Shown here one piece after another: positions 25,428-34,575 of a stretch of 64,000 bases of DNA. A program made the position numbers and the translations under genes. The notes beneath the pieces were generated by a model, which did not search any database, had not been told where the DNA came from, and worked only from the letters and a program-made list of their open reading frames with translations. This stretch comes from CAVQFB01 sp963711675 (GTDB lineage Bacteria > Acidobacteriota > Terriglobia > Terriglobales > Acidobacteriaceae), in the NCBI GenBank assembly GCA_963711675.1, contig CAVQFB010000006.1, positions 434,001-498,000 of the forward strand. The letters run 5' to 3'. Each line of letters opens with the position of its first letter. The first letter of the stretch is position 1.

Positions 25428-27463
25428 GAGTCGGCATCGATACTGGCGGAACGTTTACTGACTTGGTTGCCATCGATATGGCTTCATCGAAGTGGTATCG
25501 GTCTAAAGTCTCTTCGATCCCGGGTGAGCCGCTGCGCGCAATAGTAAACGCTCTCGACTCGGCAGGGATCGATCCTGCGCAGATTGATCGGTTGATTCTG
25601 GGTACAACCGTGGGTACCAACGCTCTTATCCAGCGGAAGGGTGCAAACGTCGCCTACGTCACGAGCAAAGGATTCGAGGACATCCCATTTATTCAGCGGG
25701 GTAACCGTAAGTTTCACTATGACCTCCATTGGATTAAGCCAAAGCCATTCCTCGATCGAAGAAATTGCCTTGGCATCACCGAGCGAGTTGATTATCGCGG
25801 CGCGGTCGTGACTCCAATCGAGACGGGCAAACTCGAGGCCCTTGGTGCGGAACTCGAGAAATTGTGCGCAACCGGAAATCTGCAGGCCATCGCCGTCAAT
25901 CTTCTTTTCTCCTATTTGAATCCTTCGCATGAGGTCGCGGTGGGGAAATGGCTGGAACAGAGATTTCCGCGATTATCGATTTCTCTTTCGCACCGGGTGG
26001 CGTCCGTCTGGCGAGAATATGAACGCGGGATCACCACTATTGCAGATGCCTACCTCAAACCACTGCTGCATAAGTTTATTTCTGATATCGCTGAAGGGCT
26101 GTACCGCCTTGGTTTTCGTGGAGGCTGGAGCCTGATGAAGTCGAATGGTGGTACCCGACTGGCTAAAGATGCGGCGAACGAGCCCATTCAGCTGCTGCTG
26201 TCGGGTCTCGCTGGTGGCGTGATGGCAGGCAAGTATTTCGGGCTCGAAGGCGGATGTGACCTCATCACGCTTGACATGGGAGGGACGAGCTGCGATTTAG
26301 CCGTGATCACGGGCGGCCATGAGCGGTACGCGGCACAGTTCGACGTTGAGTTTGGCCTTCCCCTCGTCTTCCCTACCATTGAGCTCACTACGATCGGCGC
26401 GGGTGGCGGTTCCATTGCGTGGCTCGACCGGGGAGGCTTCCTGCGTGTGGGACCTCAGAGTGCCGGTGCCAATCCCGGTCCGGCATGCTATGGACAAGGA
26501 GGAGTGGAGCCAACGGTGACCGACGCTAACCTCCTTTTGGGTCGATTGGATCCGGACTACTTTCTTGGAGGCAACGTACGCCTCGATCCCGCGGCTGCCG
26601 CCACTGCTGTTTCAGGTCTGGCAGGGAAGATGGGTATATCGAACGAAGATGCGGCACTTGGGGTGATCGATATGGCCAATGAAAACATGGTCAATGCGAT
26701 CCGGATTCGTACAGTCGAAGTAGGGATTGATCCTCGCAGCTACTGGTTAGTGGCGTTTGGTGGTGCCGGAGCACTGCATGCTTGTGCGATTGCTCGACGA
26801 CTCAAGATTCGCCGCCTACTGATACCACCTCATCCCGGCCTTTGTTCTGCTTATGGTGCTCTCATCGCCGATCTGCGAAGTGATCAGGTGGCCACGGTAT
26901 CCCTCCGTTCTGCCACGGTTCGTGCTGAAGACCTTCGCGCTCATATCGATCGACTTGCCGCGATGGCGTGCAAGGAGCTCAAGGAGGAAGGAGTCGAAGG
27001 AAAGCCTCAGGTCACGGCGAGGTTAGCTATGCGGTACGCCGGTCAAAACTACGAACACGAAGTTGACCTGCCCACGCTCGCAGTCACCGATTCCATCTTG
27101 CGTGATGCTTTCGGTCGATTCGAAGCGCTTCACCAGAAATTCTACGGATATCGATTGGCAGGGGAAGTCATTGAGATCGTGAATATCGGTGTCAGAGGTG
27201 TGGACTCGATGCAGAGGTCTCTCCCGAGCTTTAAAAGCTGCGCGGAAAGTCGGGCCGCTGGTGTCCGTAAACTGCGGCTGCGTTCTCATGGAGAACTCAC
27301 AGTTCCAGTCCACCATCGTGACACGCTGCGGCCCAACTGGACCGGCGTGGGCCCGATGATTATCGAAGATATTGACGCGACGATCCTGATAGAAGCTGAG
27401 GATCGGGTTAAGGTGCTCGAAAGTGGAAGTCTGGTGGTCGAGATAGCTAAGGAGCAGGCATGA
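25418..27463 (+). CDS. hyuA: Hydantoinase A family subunit (HyuA2)
   Basis: The 681-aa product is a second, divergent HyuA: VGIDTGGTFTDLVAID at the N-terminus, ILGTTVGTNALIQRKGANVAYV, LDMGGTSCDLAVI, GAGGGSIAWLDRGGFLRVG, SAGANPGPACYGQG and VAFGGAGALHACAIARRL. Note GIDTGG instead of GIDIGG in HyuA1. It overlaps the small metal-binding gene upstream and the class V PLP gene downstream (ATGA). With HyuB2 it forms a second complete A/B pair, so the operon could encode either two enzymes or one multi-subunit complex of the alpha, alpha-prime, beta, gamma kind. Confidence 0.9.
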   Translation: MAIRVGIDTGGTFTDLVAIDMASSKWYRSKVSSIPGEPLRAIVNALDSAGIDPAQIDRLILGTTVGTNALIQRKGANVAYVTSKGFEDIPFIQRGNRKFHYDLHWIKPKPFLDRRNCLGITERVDYRGAVVTPIETGKLEALGAELEKLCATGNLQAIAVNLLFSYLNPSHEVAVGKWLEQRFPRLSISLSHRVASVWREYERGITTIADAYLKPLLHKFISDIAEGLYRLGFRGGWSLMKSNGGTRLAKDAANEPIQLLLSGLAGGVMAGKYFGLEGGCDLITLDMGGTSCDLAVITGGHERYAAQFDVEFGLPLVFPTIELTTIGAGGGSIAWLDRGGFLRVGPQSAGANPGPACYGQGGVEPTVTDANLLLGRLDPDYFLGGNVRLDPAAAATAVSGLAGKMGISNEDAALGVIDMANENMVNAIRIRTVEVGIDPRSYWLVAFGGAGALHACAIARRLKIRRLLIPPHPGLCSAYGALIADLRSDQVATVSLRSATVRAEDLRAHIDRLAAMACKELKEEGVEGKPQVTARLAMRYAGQNYEHEVDLPTLAVTDSILRDAFGRFEALHQKFYGYRLAGEVIEIVNIGVRGVDSMQRSLPSFKSCAESRAAGVRKLRLRSHGELTVPVHHRDTLRPNWTGVGPMIIEDIDATILIEAEDRVKVLESGSLVVEIAKEQA

Positions 27464-28647
27464 AAGCCACTACAAGTTCTTCGAATACTTCTTTGAATAC
27501 ACCGGCGGAGGTATTCGCCTTCCGCAAGCAGTTCCCCATTTTTGAGAACAAGATTCACCTCGCAAACAATTCGAAGGGAGCGCTTAGTCAAGCTGTGATC
27601 CGTGCCCACGAGGAGTACCTCGAGAGCTGGAAAACGGAGGGCGCACCCTGGCACACGTGGGTTGGAAAGCAGGAAAGACTGCGGGCTTCATTTGCCGAAA
27701 TGATCGGTGCCAAAGTACATGAAGTTGCGGTGTGTCCGTCGGTGTCAGTGGCACTATATTCGATCGCGTCCTGCCTGGACTGGCAGGAACGACCGGCGGT
27801 GGTTTTTGACGATTTCAGTTTTCCATCGGTCACATATATGTGGCACGCGCAGGCAAACCGGGGCGCCGAGATTAGGCGTGTGCATCCTGACGGGAATAGC
27901 GAAATCCTTCCGGAGGGATTCGACGCCGTTTTGGACGAACGTGTCCGCCTGGTGTCGGTTGCTCACGTATGTTACAAGAATGGCCACCGCCTCGATCTGC
28001 CTGCCATTGCTCGCAAGGTGCACAGCGCCGGCGCATGGCTGGTGGTAGACGACTACCAGAGCTCCGGTAGTCGCCCTGTGGATGTTAGACAGACTGGAAT
28101 CGACATTCTCGCCACTGGCACGGTCAAGTTCATGCTAGGTTCTCCGGGTGTCGCCCTGCTTTATGTTCGTGAAGAGCTGCTGCCCGAGCTCCATCCCACG
28201 CTCACTGGCTGGTTTGGGCAGAAGAATCCTGAAGACTTCCAGATCGACCGGCATATCGAGGCGCCCGACGCCACGCGATTTCAAAGTGGCACGCCAGCGA
28301 TTCCAGCGATATACGATAGCCTTGCCGGAATTGAGCAGATAAAGTCAGTAGGGCTCAATACAATCGCGTCCTGGATTGATCAACTCACTGCACTATTGAT
28401 GGACAGGCTGCAGGAAGAAGGATTCGTGCCCGCGACACCCATAGATCCGCGGAAACGTGGACCACAGGTGGCAATCCGTAGCTACGACATGGATGCCGTC
28501 GTTGCAGAACTAGCTCGTCGCAACATCTGCGTGACCAGTCGCGACGGAAATATCCGAATTGCATTTCACTACTACAACACTCCGGAGGACGTTGAGGTAC
28601 TGATCGAAAACATGAAACAAATGCGAAACTTCATGGTTCGGCGGTGA
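27460..28647 (+). CDS. Class V PLP-dependent enzyme (kynureninase/epimerase-like), paralogue 2
   Basis: The 395-aa product has the class V fold: FPIFENKIHLANNSKGALSQAV, VCPSVSVALYSIASCL, SVAHVCYKNGHRLDL, LVVDDYQSSGSRPVDV with the PLP Asp, the Schiff-base lysine in ATGTVKFMLGSPGVALLYV, and the end NIRIAFHYYNTPEDVEVLI. The HLANNSKG start and the TGW segment after the lysine resemble kynureninases, though a true kynureninase assignment is not supported by neighbours. Its ATG overlaps the HyuA2 stop (ATGA). It probably acts on the amino-acid-like product of the Hyu enzymes, by lyase, epimerase or transaminase chemistry. Confidence 0.82.
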   Translation: MKATTSSSNTSLNTPAEVFAFRKQFPIFENKIHLANNSKGALSQAVIRAHEEYLESWKTEGAPWHTWVGKQERLRASFAEMIGAKVHEVAVCPSVSVALYSIASCLDWQERPAVVFDDFSFPSVTYMWHAQANRGAEIRRVHPDGNSEILPEGFDAVLDERVRLVSVAHVCYKNGHRLDLPAIARKVHSAGAWLVVDDYQSSGSRPVDVRQTGIDILATGTVKFMLGSPGVALLYVREELLPELHPTLTGWFGQKNPEDFQIDRHIEAPDATRFQSGTPAIPAIYDSLAGIEQIKSVGLNTIASWIDQLTALLMDRLQEEGFVPATPIDPRKRGPQVAIRSYDMDAVVAELARRNICVTSRDGNIRIAFHYYNTPEDVEVLIENMKQMRNFMVRR

Positions 28648-28664
28648 AAGGGCCTTAATCCACG

Positions 28665-29927
28665 ATGCGCCAAAGCATCGATCCCGTCTATCTTGACCAT
28701 GCAGCTATGGGGCTGCCGTCCTCTGCCACCATCGCAGCGGTATCGCGACTAATGGAAAGCCTAGCGAGCCCCGATCTTACGGGCACGCAACGCAGCCTCG
28801 AGTTGTTCGAGGCTGTCGAACGGGCGAGGCGTCAGGCTGCAGCTTTAGTCAACGTGGATCCTTCGTGTGTGCTGCTCGTCGAGAACACGAGCCGAGGTCT
28901 CGGTTTAGTTGCCAGTTCGCTGCCGCTGGCTGATGGGGACAACATCTTGGTTGACGATCTGGAATTCTTATCAGCCACTGTTTCCTGGCGTTCCGTGAGC
29001 AGACGACTGCGGGTCGAAATAAGACCAGTTAAAACAGAGGGCGGGCGAGTTCTACCCCAAGATTTTGCCCGTGTGGCGGACAGTCGCACACGGGTACTCA
29101 TCATTAGTTCAGTTCAAGAAGTCACGGGGTTTCGTTGCGACCTCAAGGCTTTCGGTCATTTAGCGAAGGACTTGGATGCGGTGCTGGTTGTGGACGGCAT
29201 CCAGGAGGCCGGTGCGATGCACGTTGATCTGAGGGAGACTCCTGTCGACGCGTACTGTGCCGGCGGAAGTAAATGGTTGCGAAGTCCTTTCGGTCTGGGT
29301 TTCCTTTACGTTAGTTCCGAGCTCTTGAGTCGACTCTCGCCGCCGACATTCGGGTACCTAGCGCTAACGGAACCCGAGGTGGGTTGGCAGGCCTATCTGC
29401 AATCGCCAGAGCGCACTCCGTTTGATCCCCTGCCGGAACTCCAGGACGCGAGGAGGCTCTCATCAGGCGGGATGCCCAACGGCCTCGGCGCTGTAGCGCT
29501 TGAACAAGCAATCCGGGAGACCTGCGAGTTGGGAACCCGGGAAACGAGTATTCGAATTTCTAGGTTGAGAACCTTGCTCGTCCGGGAGCTTTTTCAATCC
29601 GGCGCCGACGTGCGTGCGTTCGAGGATATGCCGTTGCCGGAAGGCCATGGATCCGGAATCGTCTGCTTTGGTCTAAAAGAGGGGATGGATGCAGAAGTTA
29701 AGCTATGGTCCGAATTGCTGAAAGCAAAGATACAGGTATCCTTGCGCTATACCTCGGGTATTGGCGGTATCAGGGTATCTCTTCACTACGACAACACGGC
29801 TGAAGATGTACAAGCGCTTCTAGAAGTCGTTCGTCACGCGACGTCAGCTTCGCACGTCGCATATTCCAAGCAACTTTTGTGCTCTGCAGATCAAGAAAGA
29901 GGATCCAAATGCAGATTGAACGACTGA
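28665..29927 (+). CDS. Class V PLP-dependent enzyme (isopenicillin N epimerase-like), paralogue 3
   Basis: The 420-aa product shares the class V layout: YLDHAAMGLPSSATIAAV, VLLVENTSRGLGLVASSL, ISSVQEVTGFRCDLKAF, LVVDGIQEAGAMHVDL, the lysine in AGGSKWLRSPFGLGFLYV, and the end GGIRVSLHYDNTAEDVQALL. It is closer to the minus-strand paralogue at 15009 (HKWLNAPFGAG, GGVRVSCHFYNT) than to its direct neighbour at 27460. It lies 17 bp after that gene and overlaps the next gene by 19 bp, so it is inside the operon. Two different class V enzymes in a row suggest consecutive steps or two product stereoisomers. Confidence 0.82.
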   Translation: MRQSIDPVYLDHAAMGLPSSATIAAVSRLMESLASPDLTGTQRSLELFEAVERARRQAAALVNVDPSCVLLVENTSRGLGLVASSLPLADGDNILVDDLEFLSATVSWRSVSRRLRVEIRPVKTEGGRVLPQDFARVADSRTRVLIISSVQEVTGFRCDLKAFGHLAKDLDAVLVVDGIQEAGAMHVDLRETPVDAYCAGGSKWLRSPFGLGFLYVSSELLSRLSPPTFGYLALTEPEVGWQAYLQSPERTPFDPLPELQDARRLSSGGMPNGLGAVALEQAIRETCELGTRETSIRISRLRTLLVRELFQSGADVRAFEDMPLPEGHGSGIVCFGLKEGMDAEVKLWSELLKAKIQVSLRYTSGIGGIRVSLHYDNTAEDVQALLEVVRHATSASHVAYSKQLLCSADQERGSKCRLND

Positions 29928-30298
29928 AACCCAATAACGTTTGGGACTCCACGCCCTACAAGTTTTCGCAGGCCATCCGTGTCCGACAGAGTCAGGATCT
30001 CCTCTTTATCGCCGGGCAGGCAGGAATGGATGAGCGCGGGCAAATAGTACAAGGCTTAGAAGCACAGGTCAGGCAGTCCTTTGAGAATATCCGCCGAGTG
30101 GTTACTAGCGCCGGCGGCAGCATGGAGAACGTGATCCGAATAACCGGATATTTGCGGGACATGGGTGCACTTGAAACATATACCAGAATAATGAGTGAAT
30201 TCTTTCAGAACAACCTTCCGGCCGCAACCGTTGTAGAAGTGACCGCTCTCGCGCTGGAGCCGTTGCTGGTCGAAATAGAAGCGGCGGCCGCGCTGTGA
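29909..30298 (+). CDS. Rid (YjgF/YER057c/UK114) family protein lacking the catalytic arginine
   Basis: The 129-aa product has the Rid trimer fold: FSQAIRVRQSQDLLFIAGQAG, then QVRQSFENIRRVVTSAGGSMENVIRITGYLRDM, and the end VVEVTALALEPLLVEIEA. RidA enzymes hydrolyse reactive imines and enamines released by PLP enzymes, using an Arg in the PAR motif that binds the substrate carboxylate. Here the corresponding motif is PAATVVEV, with Ala for Arg, so a classical RidA deaminase role is doubtful and a Rid4-7-type role is more likely. AGAGGAT precedes the ATG at 29909; the upstream in-frame ATG lies inside the PLP gene. It is probably the last gene of the operon. Confidence 0.85.
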   Translation: MQIERLKPNNVWDSTPYKFSQAIRVRQSQDLLFIAGQAGMDERGQIVQGLEAQVRQSFENIRRVVTSAGGSMENVIRITGYLRDMGALETYTRIMSEFFQNNLPAATVVEVTALALEPLLVEIEAAAAL

Positions 30299-30715
30299 TT
30301 ATGGAGCGAGAAGATCGTCGGTCTCCATCGCCACTTCCAGTGCCGCAAAATCTTCCATGCGGTTACGAGCTGCTGGATCGCCGCGCCCGCCTTTCGCTCC
30401 GGAGAGCAATCTCGATGCGCCGCACGGTAGAATCCAAACATCCAAACCGCCGAGGTGACGATGGTAGAAGTGTGTGTTGTGAGAAGGTGCAATGCGAATG
30501 GCTCTTGCAGGTCCGTGGCTCAAGATTTCGAGCACACTGCGTCCCGCAGCCGGGCTGCTGTCCGATTGGGACCACTACATAACCCGCGGATACCTGCCAA
30601 GCTTGCCGGACTCGACGTGACCACGTTCAGCAATCTTCAGATGATGCAACATCGCCGACAGGAGAACGAGCAGTAGCGCGGCCGCCAGGTTCGCATCGAG
30701 CAGATCAAAGTGCAT
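30299..30715 (-). pseudogene. Broken minus-strand gene with in-frame stop
   Basis: One minus-strand frame, from an ATG at 30715, gives a hydrophobic helix (LLDANLAAALLLVLLSAMLH), then HLKIAERGHVESGKLGRYP, an in-frame TAG at about 30573-30575, and continues without further stops for 91 codons (FYHRHLGGLDVWILPCGASR, then DFAALEVAMETDDLLAP) to a TAA next to the Rid stop. The composition on both sides of the stop is protein-like. I do not recognise the family. It could be an inactivated small membrane-anchored protein. Confidence 0.35.
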
Positions 30716-31079
30716 TGGGAAGGTAATCGAAACGGCCTGGAAGAAGTTGAGGCCGGCGACTCGGAAACTGGATCGCCCTCCGAACGTGGCTTCCCACTTG
30801 CCAGATATCTGGCAAAGAAAAAGCGTAAGAGCAGGACACGGCGGCGCTTCCAATTACCACTTGACTCAAGCTTTCCACAGAGGTATCTTCAGCACGATTT
30901 TGAGGGCGCCTTCTCTCGATTCGGTGCTGAACCAACTTCCTCCCGCGCTCTCGTAGTCGGGTTATCCAACGGCAATACTACATGGTTGCGCATGATCGGC
31001 GGGGTCGTCACCGCCGCCTGAAAGAATGCGCGATTTGACTCGCCGAAAAAATCTGGGCTCTGTTGACAGGGGAGGCTCC
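30716..31079. other. Intergenic region before the repeat lipoprotein gene
   Basis: About 360 bp with no recognisable gene. The frames are short and not protein-like. It should carry the promoter of the lipoprotein gene at 31080, but no clear -35/-10 pair was found. Confidence 0.4.
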
Positions 31080-34076
31080 ATGAAATCTCTGTTGCTTGCA
31101 GCGCGCGTGGTTTTGTGCTGCATCTGCGCAGCCATTCTTCCCAGTTGTGGCGGCGGATCCTCCTCCACCGTCCAGCAGCCACCTCCACCCACTCTGTCGA
31201 TCTCTACCTCGGCGCTGCCCAACGGCCTCTGGCAAACCCCCTACAACCAGCAAGTGCAGGCGAACGGCGGAGTCGCGCCTTACACCTGGACCGTCACCGC
31301 CGGGGCCCTGCCTCACGGGGTCTCGCTCGTCCCGAGTTCGACCAACACGGCCACGATTTCTGGCACGCCCGACACTCTGGCTCAATCTGTCGTATTCACT
31401 ATCCAGGTCACCGATTCCTCCCACCAAACTTCCACGCAGGGTTACAGCATTTCGATCATTTCCCAGATCAGCCTCGCCGTCTCCCCCTCGATCCGCAACG
31501 GCGTAGCGCCAAACAAAACTCAGATTTTCACCGCAATCGTGTCCATGGATCCTAACGGCAAGGGTGTCAACTGGACCCTGAATCAGAGCGGAACGTCGTG
31601 TTCTCCCGCCTGTGGCACAATCGCGCCGGCCTCGACGCCGAGCGGAAAGCCCATTACGTACACCGCACCTCCGACCGTGCCGGCAAATCCCACCGTTTCG
31701 CTCGTCGCCACCTCGATTTCAGACCCGACTCAATCGCTTACATCAACCGTTGTAATTGGCATACCAAACCCCGTGCCCCTGCTTGACCAGTCGTTGGCGC
31801 CCACCACTGCAACCGCCGCGGGCGCGGCTTTTACCCTGACGGTGACGGGCGCCGGCTTTGTCTCCAACTCGGTAGTCGACTGGAACGGCGGCGCGCGGCC
31901 CACCACCTTTGTCAACAAGTCTAAGTTGACGGCGGCTATCCCTGCTTCGGATATCGCCAACGCGACTACCACTGCGGTGACGGTTTTCAATCCCGCCCTG
32001 GGCGGAGGCACCTCAAACGCCGTGTTCTTTCCCGTTGCCACTTCCATCCCTGCTGTCTCACTCAAAGCAAGTGGCATTTCCGTTGGTTCTGGCGCGGTTG
32101 CGCCTGTAGCCATCGACCTGACTCACGACGGCAATCCCGACCTGATCGTCCTGAACCCCGGTAGCAACTCGGTGAGCGTTCTCCCAAGCAATGGCGCCGG
32201 CGCTTTTGGTGCGGCCAATAACTACCCCGTGGGAACCGGACCCGATTCGGTGGCCGTTGGAGACCTCAATGATGACGGAGTATTGGACGTGGTAGTGTCC
32301 AACCACGACGGCAGCGTAAGCGTTTTGATAGGCACCGGCGGCGGATACCTGGTGGCCGCCAACAGCTACCCCGCCGGCACCGACCCAGTATCGGTGGCCT
32401 TAGGGGATTTTAGCGGTGACGGCATTCTCGATCTCGCCGTTGTGAATCGGAATTGCACCGCTCTCCCTTGCGGAGCAGGAACGGTCTCGATTTTGATCGG
32501 CAATGGCGATGGCACGTTTCAGCCCCATGTGGACTATCCCACGGCGGCCGGTCCCAACAGTGTCGCCGTAGGCGACTTCAATGGCGACGGAAATCTGGAT
32601 CTCGCAATTGCAGCGGGCGGTGGCGGTAGCGAGGTCTCCGTCTTACTGGGCAATGGCGACGGAACTTTTCAGACGCCAACATCCTATACCGTTGGCACGA
32701 ATCCCGTGGCGATCGCCACGGCTGACTTCAATAACGACGGCAAACTGGACCTGGCAGTCGTCAACAGCGCTTCCAATTCCATCTCCATCCTGGAGGGGAA
32801 CGGTGATGGAACCTTCCAGACTCACCTTGACTACGCCACCGGCAGCCAGCCCAGTGGAGGCCTGGCCCTGGGCGATTTCAACGGAGACAACAAATTAGAT
32901 CTGGCCGTTACCAACAATGCAGACGCCACCGTTTCTGTCCTGCTGGGAAATGGCGACGGGACCTTTCAACCTAAAGTCTCGTTTCCCACCGGTCCCCAGC
33001 CCCTCGGAGTGGCTGCGGCGGACTTCATGAAACAGGGCAGACTGAGCTTGGCGGTGGCCAACCAGCCCGACAACAGTGGCAATTCAGTTTCGCTCCTGTT
33101 GCAATCCAATGCCATCAATCTCTCCGCTCCCAGCTTGGATTTTGGCGGGCAAGTCCTGACCCAGAATGCCGCGCAAAGCGTGACGCTGACCAACATCAGC
33201 AATGCTCCCGTGAGCATCACACTTCCGTTCGCCATCACTGGAACCAACGCTGCAGAGTTCACCCAGGGGACGACTTGTGGTTCGAGCCTGGCTGCCGGCG
33301 CCAACTGCACCATTACCGTCACTTACGCACCGGTGGGCCAGGTGGGACCACGCACTGCCACCGTTACCATCACCGATGACAGCGCCGACAGCCCAGAATC
33401 GTTTACCTTGAGCGGCATCGGCGTGCTTTCCGGACCCAATGCCACATTGTTAGCGACCAGCCTGACCTTCCGCGACCAGCTTTTGAACACCACCGGCTCA
33501 GCAACGGCTACGCTTACTAACTACGGTACGGCGACCTTGAACATTTCGAAGCTGACTGCGACCACCGGTTTTGGCGTGGTCACCAACAGCCCCAACAACC
33601 CCAGCGCCTGCGGCGCGAGTCTTGCACCCCTGGCCAATTGCATCGTCTTTGCCACTTTTACGCCGACTCAAATCGACTCTCTTACCGGTACACTCTCGAT
33701 CAACGACAACGCACCCGATAGCCCGCAAACCATCTCCCTAAGCGGCGCGGGCACGGTGGTTAAGTTTGCCCCACCAAGCTTGTTGTTTACCTGTGGCCCG
33801 GTATGGTATCGCGGATATCAATGCTTTTGCACAACATCGAAGGCAACCACACTCACTAACACCGGAAGTAGTGCTCTCGACATCAGCGGCATCTCGATCA
33901 ACGGGCCCTTTACCGAAACCAATACCTGCGGGTCAACCGTAGGAGCAGGTCAGTCGTGCACCATCACGGTCGGATGGAACCGGACAGCCGGAGGCGGTGA
34001 CGTACTTGTCAGCGACACAAACGGCGGCGGAAGCCCACAGACGGTGGGCCTAACCGGAATCAAGAGGTGCCGCTAA
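31080..34076 (+). CDS. Large surface lipoprotein with FG-GAP/VCBS and choice-of-anchor repeats
   Basis: The 998-aa product starts with a lipoprotein signal (lipobox ILPSC, Cys23). Then come an Ig-like putative domain (LPNGLWQTPYNQQVQANGG, about 45-125), an Ig-like/IPT region (to about 330), and at least six FG-GAP/VCBS units about 345-676 (pattern GDFNGDGNLDLAIA ... VSVLLGNGDGTFQ) that should form a calcium-binding beta-propeller. Three ASPM-SPD-2-Hydin-like choice-of-anchor D modules (LDFGGQVLTQNAAQSVTLTN and similar, about 680-998) follow. Such proteins are exposed on the cell surface or secreted and mediate adhesion or polymer binding. GGGGAGG lies before the ATG; an earlier in-frame ATG at 31026 has no signal peptide. 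It seems unrelated to the Hyu operon. Confidence 0.88.
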   Translation: MKSLLLAARVVLCCICAAILPSCGGGSSSTVQQPPPPTLSISTSALPNGLWQTPYNQQVQANGGVAPYTWTVTAGALPHGVSLVPSSTNTATISGTPDTLAQSVVFTIQVTDSSHQTSTQGYSISIISQISLAVSPSIRNGVAPNKTQIFTAIVSMDPNGKGVNWTLNQSGTSCSPACGTIAPASTPSGKPITYTAPPTVPANPTVSLVATSISDPTQSLTSTVVIGIPNPVPLLDQSLAPTTATAAGAAFTLTVTGAGFVSNSVVDWNGGARPTTFVNKSKLTAAIPASDIANATTTAVTVFNPALGGGTSNAVFFPVATSIPAVSLKASGISVGSGAVAPVAIDLTHDGNPDLIVLNPGSNSVSVLPSNGAGAFGAANNYPVGTGPDSVAVGDLNDDGVLDVVVSNHDGSVSVLIGTGGGYLVAANSYPAGTDPVSVALGDFSGDGILDLAVVNRNCTALPCGAGTVSILIGNGDGTFQPHVDYPTAAGPNSVAVGDFNGDGNLDLAIAAGGGGSEVSVLLGNGDGTFQTPTSYTVGTNPVAIATADFNNDGKLDLAVVNSASNSISILEGNGDGTFQTHLDYATGSQPSGGLALGDFNGDNKLDLAVTNNADATVSVLLGNGDGTFQPKVSFPTGPQPLGVAAADFMKQGRLSLAVANQPDNSGNSVSLLLQSNAINLSAPSLDFGGQVLTQNAAQSVTLTNISNAPVSITLPFAITGTNAAEFTQGTTCGSSLAAGANCTITVTYAPVGQVGPRTATVTITDDSADSPESFTLSGIGVLSGPNATLLATSLTFRDQLLNTTGSATATLTNYGTATLNISKLTATTGFGVVTNSPNNPSACGASLAPLANCIVFATFTPTQIDSLTGTLSINDNAPDSPQTISLSGAGTVVKFAPPSLLFTCGPVWYRGYQCFCTTSKATTLTNTGSSALDISGISINGPFTETNTCGSTVGAGQSCTITVGWNRTAGGGDVLVSDTNGGGSPQTVGLTGIKRCR

Positions 34077-34200
34077 TGCGAACTTCGTTGCTCTGAACGC
34101 GGGACATGTTGAAACCTTGTCGGATAGGACGCTTGCGCAAAAGGGTGAGAGCGAAGCCCGGGGCGGATCTCAGTTTGTCATCAACACAATCATGCTAGCG

Positions 34201-34480
34201 TCATCCTGAAACCTCTTGCCACAATGCTGAGATACCGCCTGTATCAGGCTGCCCATTGGTTGCTGCGCCCATCTCAGGATTCGCGCGCACGACTCTCTCT
34301 AAGCCATCTTCGCCAAATGGTTCGAAGCCTGCACTGCTGGCTTCCACCAGCCCATCGGTGAACAGAATGAGTCTGTCTCTGGCCGCCAAGTCGCTCTGCT
34401 CGTAAACCCAATCGGGAAATTGCCCGCCCCGCTCCTCGCGCCCGCCGAGCCCCCCAATTGTGTTTACTGGTAAGTAATGA
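34201..34480 (-). pseudogene. SpoIIE-type PP2C phosphatase, C-terminal remnant
   Basis: The minus strand encodes the C-terminal part of a SpoIIE/RsbU-like phosphatase: a GG...FPDWVYEQSDLAARD segment leading into the hallmark RLILFTDGLVEASS with the metal-binding Asp, then FEPFGEDGLERVV and a short tail. Everything upstream (catalytic N-terminal half and sensor part) is missing, and the coding sequence stops close to the island's right arm. It is best read as a gene cut off by rearrangement at the island edge. Confidence 0.6.
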
Positions 34481-34575
34481 CGGCAGTTTCAAAACGCTCT
34501 ACCTCCTATCCCGGTCGGGGAATTGACGCCTATTTTCACCAGACCTAGACTGAAAGCGTTCGCAGATTCCGCAGC

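Noticed and set aside
32966..33322. Minus-strand frame that could be a small membrane protein
   Set aside because: It is antisense to the choice-of-anchor part of the lipoprotein, which has clear repeats on the plus strand.
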